A stretch of 64,000 bases of DNA from Dirofilaria immitis (Eukaryota > Nematoda > Chromadorea > Rhabditida > Onchocercidae). Shown here piece by piece: positions 1 to 10,780 of the stretch. Location: positions 62,001 through 126,000 of the forward strand of contig JAKNDB010000106.1 of assembly GCA_024305405.1 (NCBI GenBank), in the 5' to 3' direction. The translations under genes were made by a program, and so were the position numbers. The stretch's first letter is position 1. The number at the start of each line of letters is the position of its first letter. The notes below the pieces were generated by a model. The model saw only the letters and a program-made list of their open reading frames with translations. It was not told the DNA's origin and made no database searches.

Positions 1-1125
1 AAGAAGCAAATTACCCACAACAAAAGAAGCATTTAAGATTAAACTTCAAAAGCATTGTATCTGTAGACACCGTTATAAATGAATTAGTAACCAATTGAAG
101 GCGAGAAAATAAGAAGGTATTCAGACCTATATTTTTTGCTGTGAATCGTTATGATAGTTTGAATATTTTAAACTTTGTAGTCTTTCTAGAAAATTATTAT
201 ATTTCTAGGCAAAGAAGTTTCGAAGTTAAAAACTAAGAAGGATATTACTTGTAAAAGGAATTACCTGAATATATTGGACAAGCTGTTGTTAATTCAAAAT
301 TAAAGCTTTTCGGTGGCGCTTCATAGCTATATCAGATATAGATATGGTAGATTTAGTTTCGAAGTTGAAATGAGGAAGGTTTTTTGAAAAAAATTAAATG
401 AAAAATGATAATGGAAAAAATTCTCGATTCAATCCCTTCATATCAAAATGATACATAATATTTTTGGATTGATTCACAATTCTTGACTTATTAGTACTTC
501 TAAACTTGCATTATTGATGTATTATAATCATTATTCCGTTATTCCCAACGATGATCATAAAAGCTCAAAAACGGTTTCAGAAGCTCAAAAAATGACTTCT
601 TCGTTCTAGTCTTTATGGTTAAATTTATTTTTACTAAAATATTCTTAAAAATTGGAAACCAAATTTTTAATTAATTTTATACTGACTTCGATTATCAACA
701 AAGAATTTTGATGTGAAGTTATTCATTGATTATTCACTGCATATTGATGCAGTACGGAGGATGACGCGTAGGTTAATCAATTTCGATGCAAGAATTCATT
801 TTTGTATCGCATGCCTTCTAGCTTTTATTGACTTTTTTATGTTGCTCCATTTGTAACTTTGATTTATTAATTTTCTTTTTCTTCTTTTTTGTTTTATTTA
901 ATTATTATCAAAATGTTCGTTTCTTTTTTTTTTTTTGAACAAATGAATGTATGAGAGATATGAAGAAATGTCGCATGATGTATCATCATTCATTATTAGG
1001 ATAGAAATCCTAAAATGATGATAATTTTAGCTAACCATCAAAATGGTTATACTAGAAATTGCAATAGCCAGTGGTGAGCTTCAAGTTTGAATTAAATCGA
1101 AATAAACTATGGAAAAATTCGAAAA
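1..1125. other. AT-rich stretch without recognisable gene
   Basis: I see no exon with coding-like composition and good splice sites here. The sequence is AT-rich, with T-runs near 925-938 and short ATGATGAT-like repeats around 974-1022. Short open frames occur but carry no motif that I recognise. Confidence 0.5.
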
Positions 1126-1419
1126 ATGGATTTAAAAAGCGAAACTGAAAATACTAATGCTGAGAATGACTTCGTTGTTTTGAATTAGGATCGAGAAGAA
1201 TGGAACGATGAAGACATGAAAAAATAAAGAAAGTGGGAAGACAATGGAAATAAGTTTAATTCCACAAGGATCGAAAAAAATAGCAGTGCAGATGGTCAGG
1301 AAAGAAATGAGCAGTCATTTGGAGATGTGTAGGAGTCTTTAGACGTTGTGATCAAAGCTACCGAAAAACTAAAGAACCAACAAGAATATCTAGTTTTAGT
1401 GATAGGATTTTGCAAGTAA
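1126..1419 (+). pseudogene. 98-codon frame interrupted by three stops, unknown family
   Basis: Starting at ATG 1126, one frame reads through to TAA at 1417-1419 and is broken by TAG, TAA and TAG. Between the stops the peptide is hydrophilic and coding-like (segments such as SETENTNAENDFVVLN, DREEWNDEDMKK and ESLDVVIKATEKLKNQQEYL). Each stop could come from a glutamine codon (CAG or CAA) by one C-to-T change. GC content is higher than in the flanks. I do not recognise the family. The best reading is a decaying coding fragment without introns, possibly a retrocopy. A chance frame is possible, and codon reassignment is unlikely because neighbouring genes use the standard code. Confidence 0.3.
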
Positions 1420-3476
1420 TTAATTTAATTACAAAAATAGTGGATTTAAAATATGGATAAGTTCCATTCTGAATCTTTATTATATTGCTGTTTAAAATTG
1501 GCAGGGGTCAAACGAAAAAAGATTTTTTTACATTCAAGCCATCAATTTTTCAATATTGAAACTTTTAATTTTAAATTTTGTATGAAATATCTTTCTATGA
1601 AAACACATAGGAATTTTCCCTTATGTTTTATTAAATATTGTATTTATTTGATTTAATTTACTCGGAGCACCTAAATATTATTTATGCATAGATACTATTA
1701 TTAAATTGCCATATAATTTATCCCTGTTCAAAAATTTATTCCAAGATATCGTAGTGGAGGTTTATTTTTTCTAACTACTATGTAGAACATTTTTCAGAAA
1801 CTTACACTTTTAATTTATTGGGGTGAAGTAATGGAAAATTTTCTATAGCCTTATCGAAACTCATAGGTTTTACAAATTTATGCAAAGTTTCCGCATTTAA
1901 TTTAATTTTTTTTAATTTAATTTTTTCAAAATCTGGAGTGGAATCAACTGGCTAAATTATTCATCGCCAGAAAGGTATTTGTTGATAGCGAAACACTGAA
2001 ATCGACTTTGTTGAGACCGATTTGAAATAAAATTTTTAATAATTATCCATAGAAAATACAAGCGTTTTTTCATTACTTTTCTATTCAAACATCCAGACGA
2101 AAAACCATTTAGTAAGTCATGGGTGCCACTGCAATATCAATGTAACTGGCAGCAGAATTAATGGTCATTATTTAATTCGTTTTTTTCTCGAACTGATCGA
2201 TGGAAAATTCTGCATATGTTAATGCGATCAATTATTACAAAACCTGCGTGGTATTTCAGTAATAAACTTATTAGTCAGAGATGACGCTTTTTCCCGCGTG
2301 AAATTTCAAATATCGAAATTTTCAAATATTTTAATCTTTCATTCATCTCTTTCATTCGTTCGCCAGTTTGATTACTTCTCGCTTGTCCATTTCAATTAAT
2401 TCTTCTTATAGGCATAATATATTATGAATATTAATATCAATTTATAATAGTATCAATTTCTTTTTTCGTTTTTTTGAAATTATGTATATTAGTATCATTA
2501 TAAATTTTTGATTTTGAAATGAAATAATGTCAAATTTTCAAACAATTTCAGAATTTTTTTAGAATTCTATAATTTTATAAATTTCCGAGCAAAATCATTA
2601 ATTCAAAAATTGCGTCTTTTAATGCTGACGTCGGAGCGTCTTCATTGATCTTCAGTTTAATAAGATTTAGATTAGTATTGTGAGAAGTTAAGCACATGCC
2701 AATGTATGGATTATTTCAGTAGATATTTCATTGATCTGTGACTCTTCTTCTGCGTTCAAATTGTCATATGAATTCAAAATTCATCTATTTGCATTTTTTT
2801 AAGTTTAAGCACTAGGTGTTTTTTCAGCTGATTAAAAATAGTATACCTCAGTATTTTCAAAATTTGACATTGAATTTTTGCAAAAATTTAAACCCAAAAT
2901 ATTGGCTCTGATGGTAACAAATAAAAGTAATGAAGAAAAGAAATGATAAAAGATAATTTAAATATAGTTGTCTAATGGCAGTTGATAATTTAACAGCAGC
3001 ATTTTCCATTTCAATGTCAAATTCAAGCGATTCTTCGTTAATAGTTCAATTTGTTCGTTCATCATCTAATTTATAAATTAAAACATTAAATGATTCTTTT
3101 ATAAGATTTAATGGTATATATTAAATCAAAAATATCTTAAGCCTTTTTTAGTCACAATTACAAACATTATATTAATATGATTTGTTAGTAATATTTAATA
3201 TTAATAAGGTAAAAATATATAACCGGTGAGTGATACTGCTTTTGTATCACCTTGATTTCATCAGTTGTTGTTGCGAATTTTAATATCGCGAAATTCCAAA
3301 TAAATAAGAATACATAAAAATAATTACAAATTATTATGATGATTCATTAGTGCCATTTATCACATTAATGTACATATTTGTCAATGTTTACATGTTCCCG
3401 CGCTACATTTTCCCACGTTCATTTTCTGTCTTAGAATTCTAATTCATTTTCCCAGCCATCCAACCAACCATCCAAT
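1420..3476. other. AT-rich intergenic stretch
   Basis: No gene was recognised. An open frame of 67 codons at 1453-1656 is low-complexity and Phe/Lys-rich, as expected by chance in this composition. I see no structured RNA or clear repeat. Confidence 0.4.
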
Positions 3477-3501
3477 TGTGTTAGCTAAAAAACCTAACAC
3501 A
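3477..3501. other. short hairpin in a C-rich pyrimidine tract
   Basis: TGTGTTAG (3477-3484) and CTAACACA (3494-3501) form a perfect 8-bp stem with a 9-nt loop. It sits inside an unusually C-rich stretch (about 3390-3640), which stands out from the AT-rich flanks. Function is unknown. Confidence 0.3.
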
Positions 3502-3896
3502 CCTTTCTATACGCCTAAGTCCAATTTGTTACCGTTTAAAACCCTCCAATTTAATACTCAAGTCAGTTACGAATTAGCGGAAACAAATTCATCTTAATCC
3601 CCTATAATTCCTTAATTCCTCAATCCTTCTATTTCATTTTTTAATCATTAGTACTGTTATTGAGACCCGTGTGATTATCAATTTTATTACGTCGTTCTAT
3701 TCCTGTTCTACATAAAAATAAACCTTATTTCGAATCTGTTGTGACATTGGCTCAACCAATTCAACAAAAAGTAACAACAGTTGTACGAATGATTGTTTGT
3801 AGCGAACGTAGGCGCTGTTTATCTGGTAACCTTGTGCGTGAATTTCATCAACGATTAGTCAGCTTTTTCTCTTCTAATTTCGCCAATTGTTCATAA

Positions 3897-3902
3897 AATG
3901 GC
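3897..3902 (+). other. possible first coding exon with immediate splice donor
   Basis: ATG GCT is followed directly by GTAAGG, a good nematode splice donor, after about 100 nt of less AT-rich sequence (3790-3896). This could be the first two codons of a plus-strand gene whose remaining exons I could not trace. Alternatively the ATG reads on for 28 codons to a stop near 3985. The evidence is weak. Confidence 0.15.
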
Positions 3903-4878
3903 TGTAAGGAAAAAGAATATTGTGAACTTGCGAGAAAAAAATCCTATGCATATGAATGACATTTGTAATATTTGCTATATTTGATAAAGCAATAATAATT
4001 TTTGAAAATTTAATACGAATTTCATTATCGCTAAGATAATGTAATATCATTGATGAATTGTATTATTTGTTTTATGCTTTTTACACACATAAACAAACAT
4101 GTATGTGTGTGCTCATTTGTGTCTGTATCCACATTTGTTCATTAGTTCAAGAAAAAAATGAAATAAATGAAATTTAAAAATGACAAAAGAAATAGGATCC
4201 ATCTATCAATAAAAACATATTATTAACTTGTCGCAATACCATAACTTAACAGCTTAACGAAATGATAGACAACTAATATAACGCGATATTAAATGTATAT
4301 CTAGGAATTGATATTAACTGGATTTCATTGTTTCAAAGGAGATCCTATCAGAATTAGGGAATTAAGGTTTTAGTATTTTAAGTGAATAATTGTTTGAAAT
4401 CAAGGGAGGACGTGAATACATTTACATGAGTAGTTTAATTTCAATATCGATTTCAGTTTTCCCAGTTCGATATCTTTATTTGGGGAAGAGGGGCATATGA
4501 TATTGAATTCATAAAGTTTTGTTATGATTTAGTTTCTCACTCCTTTACTTCATTTTCACAATTATGAAATCAAACGTTGAAAATCTATGAATATCAATAT
4601 CGTATATGCTATTATTGATAATTGGAGTAGCGATATCGTTAATCAAAAATTTTATATTCTAATGGCATGCATAATGCATGTAATATAGGCTATGGGAATG
4701 CTGTAGTAAAACTCTAAAACTACTTAAAACATTAAATATATTTATACTTAAGCAAAATTTTTGTATGCATCATTAAAATTCGGTTATCGTCGGTAAAAAC
4801 TAAAGATATTGATTATATATAAGTATATCAAAAGATTAAATGAGACATGTTTGTAAAATTAAAAGATTTAATCATTAT

Positions 4879-5095
4879 ATGCTGGGTGTCAAAGGAGCAG
4901 AGGATAAAAGAGGAAGAGAATCAAAGATTTTAAAAGAAGTGAATTTCGATCGATGGGGTCAGTTCTATTAGTTTGATAGGTATCAGCAACCAGCATCAGA
5001 GTCCAGCGAGCGGCTTCGATGATCCAACAACAGAAGCGACAGTTCCAGCAACAAAAAAATTGGAAGATCGACGGCAATAACAAAGATTTACGATA
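4879..5095 (+). other. coding-like Q-rich fragment in the left arm
   Basis: Different frames across this interval give coding-like peptides without one clean frame: one begins at ATG 4879 and runs 30 codons, and another holds a Gln/Arg-rich run (SMIQQQKRQFQQQK) ending at a stop near 5095. The same sequence is present in inverse orientation at 41842-42058. I do not recognise it. It may be the remnant of a Q-rich exon. Confidence 0.2.
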
Positions 5096-6326
5096 ATCCT
5101 ATTAACATTCGAACAACTATTATATCCTTTATTCTTTTACTGTACATTATTAATTTAAGAGGTACTGTAATTTTAACCCCTTTGTGTAATCCATATCATT
5201 GTTTAATTCGTATCGTTGTTTTGACCCATAGCTTTGTTCAATTCATACCATTATGTATGTGTTATAACATTTATAACTTGATAAAAAAGCCTATTGTTGA
5301 CTTAGCCGAGTCACCATAATAAACGATCAACCTCATCCCAAGAATAAAAAAAGATCCTCTCTTCTAATTCTCATAGGATGGAAGACGAAAAATATTTTCT
5401 TTCTCTTAAAAATTTTTTTATTTGCAATATTTACATAAAATTTGTGCAATACATATTTAATGAATTGACGCCATTTAATGGATTCTTTCTTTTTATACTA
5501 TCTCAATCCAGAATTTCACAGTAGAATGTAGACTGCTAGCGACATTTATAAAACTGTACGTAAAAATTTGAAAATATTTTCTTTCAAATAACAATAATCT
5601 GCTATTCTATTGTTAAATGTCAAAATTTGAATCTGTTGTACTTTGATCCGTTAAACCTCCTACACGTGATCTCAAATTATTGCTATATTCGGACTCTTCT
5701 TTGCATCATAAAAATACAAATATATAAAAAGATTTTTTTGCCATTTGTACAATATCATCCATAAACAATGATAGGAAAATAGTTCTTTTATTTTCTTCAT
5801 TTTTTGAATTTCTGAATTTTTGTTTATGTGTATAAATCTTTCTCCCGAACTTAAACTATACACGATCAATCATGGAGAAAGATCAATCCATCAGAAAAAT
5901 TACTGCGTTGATATATTATCGAACAGCAATATTCCATTCTTATTCTAGCATAATGTTTTGTTTTGTCACAAAGGCAAAGACTTATGCTTGTCACCATTGA
6001 TGGATTTTCCTTTTCTATGATTAACTGTATTATTTGAAGTGCTGGGAATCACTGAATAAAATTCAGTATGTATTATTTATAGCAGTGTTAGAAATGTAGA
6101 GCAGACCAAAAGCTGTCGATAATGCAATATTACTTAAATTATTTATTCATTTTTTGATCTATGAAGAAATTAGACAATCGATGAAATCAATTTTAATAAA
6201 TATGATGCTCGTGATTAAACTGATATTTAAAATGAAAATTTTAATACGCGCAAAGAAAAAATTGGTTGTTATTTTTATGAATAGAACTTCTCGACGGTGA
6301 GCTTATTCGGAAAGCGACCAATGTTT

Positions 6327-6440
6327 TTAACAAATATAACTAGCGTTTCAAAACTCAATTTTTTCCCTTTGTATGCTTTGAGGACCCTGCAATATTAATT
6401 TTAAAAGATATTTTTAATATAACATTAACTTTAAAGGATA
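6327..6440. repeat. ~115 bp repeat, copy 1 (inside the left arm)
   Basis: It is similar (roughly 85-90% by eye) to 7436-7552, in direct orientation. It has a third, inverted copy in the right arm at about 40500-40612. Just downstream, 6424-6488 folds back imperfectly (TAACTTTAAA paired with TTTAAAGTTA). Confidence 0.75.
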
Positions 6441-6984
6441 TAGACCATTGCGAATCGAAGCAACGGTAAATATCTTTTAAAGTTAGTATCAGAATGAAGA
6501 ACATTATAGCTGAAACTTCAGGAAAAAAAAACCTTTTAAGTCATACATTTCAATATTTTTATAGCCAAAATCTTTTAAAAAAAGATTAAGAATTTAATAA
6601 ATAAAAATTGAAATTTATGAAGTTTCGTAATTTTAGATAATTTATCCTAGCAAGCTAAAAACAGCTTATTTGAATTATTAAATGGGTTCGCTGTTTAAAA
6701 TGGCATTGAAGCGAAATTTCATCGAATTTGAAAGACGAAGACAACAAAGAATTATCAGTCATTGGTACATCTTCTGAATATAGAATTTCTGGCTAATTCA
6801 GAAGCGAAATTTGGTGATATCAGTTCTTGCACTTCTTGAGAAGTCGATGAATATCTGAAGTGATTTATAATTGATGTAAATGAAAGAATTCATCAAGTTT
6901 CATAAAAGTTGTTATGGGAAAATTAATATGCATGTCAAAAATTTTTTATGCACACCTGCAAGAAAGTATTCTGTGTATATTCGT

Positions 6985-7402
6985 ATTTTGTTGAAAGATT
7001 AATTTTGAATACAGATCATGTTCGATGATCACCTGATCAAGAGTAGTTTGATTGATCGAATAATCCACTAAACTGGCTAATTCTGCAAATTTTGCAACCT
7101 TCTCAAAGAGCATTGACCATGTCTCTCCCTTCTGCATTGCTAATTTGTAATTCAAGTGCAATATATGCTCATCCTAAAAATTTTTGCAAAATTTTGTTAA
7201 CAGCAAAATTTATTGCAAATTCTGAAGCGTTAAAATTTAAAATTTTTCTTTGCTCACTCCAATTCGTTCTGAAATAAGAATATTCGGATACCATCAATCG
7301 AGCATCGGGAAACATTTTTTAATCAATTCCTTTCTTAGTCCAGTCTAGATGCCTGTGCATAATCATATTACTAAACTATATCTGCTACCGTATCCGAAAA
7401 TA
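6985..7402 (-). pseudogene. decayed copy of the last ABCA transporter exons
   Basis: On the minus strand, 7161-6985 encodes the ABCA C-terminal block ([17 protein letters not shown], then [16 protein letters not shown]), the conserved tail after the second ATPase domain. About 7400-7290 matches the preceding exon (39543-39678) but carries more substitutions, stops and a changed splice acceptor (TTTCGG where the other copy has TTTCAG). It has no upstream ABCA exons, so it cannot make a transporter. It was carried here by the inverted duplication. One base after the IIEH codons differs between copies and changes the last residues. Both copies share six rather than seven A before the FPDAR codons. 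Confidence 0.8.
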
Positions 7403-7435
7403 ACTAATTCGATAAAATTGGATAAATTCTATTGT

Positions 7436-7552
7436 GTTTTTAACAAATATAACCAGCGTTTCAAAACTCAATTTTTTCTCCTGTGTATGCCTTGAGGACA
7501 CTGCAATGTTAACTTTAAAAAATATTTTTAATGTAACATTAACTTTATTTAT
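7436..7552. repeat. ~115 bp repeat, copy 2, at the inner edge of the left arm
   Basis: This copy begins exactly where the similarity between the inverted arms stops, and it repeats 6327-6440. Its position suggests that it took part in the rearrangement that set the inner breakpoint. Confidence 0.65.
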
Positions 7553-7665
7553 AAAATTCAATAACCCATTGCATACTTTTGTATTTAAATGGCTGTAAAG
7601 TGAATCACTGTTACTTACTTGATTTTCAAATAGCATCAAACCTTTTTTCTTTTCTTTTTTTTTAT

Positions 7666-8010
7666 GGTTGTGAGAAACCATATAAGTGCGATTTGTGCCA
7701 TAAAGGATTCAGTCAAAGTAGTAGTTTGCAAAAAAATATGGAAAACATCAGTTGAAAAATTGCATTGCATGAAGAATATACCAACTTGCATTGCATGAAG
7801 AATATACCAACAAATAATATCTGTAATACAGCTATATTAATAAAGAAAATGATTTCATATTCAAAATTCTGAGCTCTGTTTTATCTTTCATATTTTATTG
7901 ATAATTGCTTGATTAATGGCTAAAAATTTTAATAAAATTTGAACAAAAAATTTTAGATTCATTTTATCACTTATTTTCGTACATTATTGTAATTCACTAT
8001 ATTCTTTTTC
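7666..8010 (+). pseudogene. C2H2 zinc-finger gene 3' fragment (repeat family, plus-strand copy)
   Basis: 7666-7740 encodes a zinc-finger linker and half-finger (CEKPYKCDLCHKGFSQSSSLQK) and then loses the frame. The following 3' flank, with a GCATGAAGAATATACCAAC unit repeated twice in tandem at 7760-7813, is the reverse complement of the flank beside the larger zinc-finger array (about 13480-13740). The finger lacks its His pair and the array is absent. It is one of four copies of the same 3' end in the window, and the only one on the plus strand. Confidence 0.7.
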
Positions 8011-8131
8011 TACCACATTTATCTCTTTGTTTTTCATCTATCAAAGATTTCTTTCTAATCGTGACTAACTTGACGTGGGTAACTCTTTTCTCCACAGTCC
8101 CCACTGATTTCTTCAGCTTCTTGATTCTCAC
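7997..8131 (-). other. 44-codon basic open frame downstream of an SL1-like tag
   Basis: On the minus strand this frame (VRIKKLKKSVGTVEKRV...) is rich in Lys and Arg and ends at TAG 7999-7997. An ATG lies 2 nt upstream in a different frame. It sits about 20 nt downstream of an SL1-like 22-mer, as a 5' UTR would place it. I do not recognise the product. It could be a small retrocopied coding fragment or chance. Confidence 0.2.
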
Positions 8132-8150
8132 ATTTTGAAAGAACCTCAAA

Positions 8151-8172
8151 CTCAAACTTGAGTAATTAAATG
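8151..8172 (-). ncRNA. SL1-like 22-mer (spliced-leader relic)
   Basis: The minus strand matches the nematode SL1 leader, as I know it, at 19 of 22 positions (differences at 1, 2 and 12). The match ends in CAAGTTTGAG. The base after it is not the GT that a spliced-leader donor needs, and I see no clear Sm site. It shares 21 identical bases with a second element at 49057-49078, although their flanks are unrelated. It may be a leader captured by a retrocopied mRNA, a decayed SL RNA gene, or coincidence helped by the near-palindromic core. Confidence 0.35.
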
Positions 8173-8359
8173 TTTATTATTGTAATATGAAATATATCAA
8201 CGAACAGTGATTAAATCAATCATACAATTTCAAAGATATCATTAAGACAAGTTTAATGATGATAGCCTAATTCAAGAAAAAAATAAGAGATTAAAGAAAG
8301 ACGCCTGTCTTGTTGGATAAACCAATCGCGTCGATGGACATCCTGTATAATATTTTGGT

Positions 8360-8398
8360 GATCAGGATCATCTTCTGTCGTGAATGGAAGATCCTGAT
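8360..8398. other. hairpin with 9-bp stem
   Basis: ATCAGGATC and GATCCTGAT face each other across about 20 nt. The surrounding 8290-8545 is less AT-rich and open for 84 codons on the minus strand, but no family is recognised. Confidence 0.3.
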
Positions 8399-8770
8399 AC
8401 AATTGTGTTGTAAGGAATAGGGCCTTTTTGGCGTGGAGGGAGTACGGCGCATAGACAAAAGCGTCAATTTTAGCTTACATCGTACAGTAAAGTACGCATG
8501 TACAACATATATCCTTTGTGTAATATCCAACACAAAAGAAAGCATTTTCTAATTTTCCTCGCAATTTCAGCGACATCACCAATGTTTCGAAAATTTTATT
8601 AAAGCTATAAACTTGTTTTACTCGAATTTTTGCTCACTTTTTTATCGTTACATAATGTGGTTCAGTATACAAGAAGCCAATGCGCATTTCTTTTTCAGCA
8701 CTTAGTTTTGCGAAAATAGTCTGAATGGTATTTGTAAATTTATAGAACTTTGAAGTGGTTAAGCTTCAGT

Positions 8771-8967
8771 ATGGATAATAATTCGAATCTAGGTATAGAT
8801 ACACATTTAATTGGAGCAATTCAAGATTTGACCTCAGCCAAAAATAATTTTGAATTTATTATTTGATTTCCTTGATTGATGCATACACAGATGCAGAATA
8901 CGCAGCATTTGAAGCATCCATAAATACAGAGATTTTCGCTTGTAGTGACATTATCGCAAATCTTAGT
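8771..8967 (+). pseudogene. frameshifted coding fragment ending at a splice donor, unknown family
   Basis: From ATG 8771 a frame reads MDNNSNLGIDTHLIGAIQDLTSAKNNFEF and stops near 8865. A second frame then continues with coding-like sequence (LISLIDAYTDAEYAAFEASINTEIFACSDIIANL) up to a perfect GTAAGT donor at 8968. Together they look like one first exon of about 65 codons split by a frameshift. I do not recognise the protein and found no downstream exon. Confidence 0.3.
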
Positions 8968-9099
8968 AAGTCTTATATATCTATTACATTTTTGATTAGT
9001 GAATTCCATTGTTTTCATCTCCTTCATTCAAAACTTCCCAAGATTTGTTTTCTTTCTATAAATATTCAAATTACAAAGGTGCTTTGATTATAGAGATCT

Positions 9100-10140
9100 T
9101 TTAAAATTTTTAAATTATTTCGATCTTTCCAACAATATTGTCAAAGTATAAACAATTCATTTTTGTTTCTTCATTAAATGCATTTAAAAAAGTTTACAGT
9201 TGAAAAACATTGGAAAAAGATTTGCAGTTTAGAAATACATGATAAGTTATTGCCCTTTTATAATTTGAACAAACAATTTATATTAATGAGTGGCAAATGA
9301 AAATGATATAATAACAGTGATTTCGGATCTTCAAATCATTGTTACAAATGTATCTCTGCATTCTCATAGTGAATTGTTTTGGATTCTATTAGTAGAGTAT
9401 ATCCCTGAATTTTTATAGTTCAGATTCTTATAATAGCGTATTTCTGGATTCTTATATAATTTATTCTGGATTATTGCATTAAAATTCTTACAGTGGAGTT
9501 CATTCAGTAGATTTTCTGGATTTTTACCTGACGTATTTTTTAAAATAATCTTTGATACTCGACAAATTTTGTCGATGTCAATAAAGATCTTTCAAGCAGT
9601 GCAGTTAAAAGAGAATCCGGAAAAATAACAGAAGTGGACTGAATCCAAAATGTATCTCTGCATTCTCATAGTGAATTGTTTTGGATTGAATGAATATATC
9701 CGAAAGAATCTCTGATGAATCATTTCCACTGCAGCTCTTTTCTACTAATTCAATTGCCATAGCTGTTGTTATTGAAAAAGAGAACTACTATTTTTCTATG
9801 TTACCATGAAAAAACCACTATACACTATATTCTCATGTAATGTAGGGAAAATGAGGCACTGCAACTCTCATCTTGATCTCGCCCGTCTTTAGAAGACATC
9901 TGAAACTTTAAGGGGCTGAATAAGATATTAAATACTTACGTTGCAGATCTTTACTGTGTACTACGGAGAAGTGTGCAGAATAGGCGTGTGATGATTTTTC
10001 TCCGAATCACTATTATATGTGTATGCGTATCATTTGTCATTGCAGTGACGTTGCATTGCAGCAAAACAAGACAAGACAAGCATGAAGAGCCGATATGTGG
10101 TATAGAAGCTTAAAAGTAAATTTAATTTAGTTACATCATT
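9100..10140. repeat. degenerate repeat tract with a duplicated 41-mer
   Basis: A 41-nt block (AAATGTATCTCTGCATTCTC, then ATAGTGAATTGTTTTGGATT) occurs at about 9346-9386 and again at 9648-9688. Between them a loose unit of the type TTCTGGATTCTTATA recurs at irregular spacing (9390-9530). No gene is seen from here to about 10140. Confidence 0.6.
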
Positions 10141-10179
10141 CCAATCAAGAAAAACTTAACAAGAAATGAATGAGAAGAA

Positions 10180-10440
10180 TTCATATCATATTGTCCCATT
10201 TAATTTCTCTGTTCGTATCATTCAATGAAAATGTGGCTGCTTTGTATCCACATGAAAAACGTGAATGGAATATGTGGTAAACCGGGGATAAAGGGTCATC
10301 AGAGATTGGGATTATATTGTTTTGGAAGTAATTGTAAGGAATGGATATGGCAAAGCTATTTGAAGTGGAGAGATTTTATGTTGAAATTGAGAAATTTATA
10401 CCTTGTTTCAAAGTTTCGCATAGTAACATGATTGATTAAT
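10180..10440 (+). pseudogene. stop-interrupted coding-like fragment, unknown family
   Basis: One frame gives LISLFVSFNENVAALYPHEKREWNMW, a stop, a short stretch, two more stops, then GMDMAKLFEVERFYVEIEKFIPCF before a final stop. The amino-acid make-up is protein-like but the frame is broken at least three times. Another frame is open for 68 codons (10225-10431) but has a less natural composition. I do not recognise the family. Confidence 0.25.
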
Positions 10441-10454
10441 GAGAGAACGAATAC

Positions 10455-10780
10455 TTCAACTGACAATTCGACGGTGAATCAGAGCAGTTGCTCGATTATA
10501 ATTCAAACTCGATTTGATAGCTATTCAAGGCAGTTCTTCGATAGCAACAGTTCGACGTAATTCGACAGGAACAACAGTTCGGAGGGCAATTCAACACAAC
10601 AGGAATCACTGTTCGAAGACCAAGAAACAGCAGTGGTAAAACGAGAGAAGAACGACTTGAAAGATATGATCCATCTCATCGTTTTTCTCTAGCAGCTCCC
10701 GTCCGACCATCGAGTTGAACTTGAGCTGTCGTCGGTAATCGCTCTCGCTTAGCCGTGGAGTCGTCAGAAAAAATGAAACT
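10455..10780 (+). other. GC-richer block with TTCGA-type repeats
   Basis: The composition changes sharply from its flanks. Motifs such as CAACAGTTCGAC and CAACAGTTCGGA recur about 30 nt apart, with many TTCGA or TTCAA words. One frame is nearly open for 100 codons with two stops (Ser/Asn/Gln-rich). It could be part of a repetitive protein gene or a transposon LTR; I cannot decide. Confidence 0.3.

Larger units (their letters stand above)
4724..7435. repeat. left arm of a 2.7 kb inverted duplication
   Basis: This segment is the reverse complement of 39501-42213. Long stretches, for example 5700-5880 against 41040-41230, look identical by eye. The inner end (about 7300-7435) is visibly more diverged. 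A small difference is seven A here against eight in the other arm near 5055. On the minus strand the arm carries a decayed copy of the last exons of the ABCA transporter, whose other copy ends the gene at 39937. The arms are separated by about 32 kb. Confidence 0.9.

Noticed and set aside
1081..1105. SL1-like sequence (CTTCAAGTTTGAA) before the stop-interrupted frame
   Set aside because: Only about ten bases match the leader's 3' end and the upstream part does not match at all.
1126..1419. Stop-codon reassignment to glutamine
   Set aside because: The receptor gene and other coding segments in the window use standard stops, so decay is simpler.
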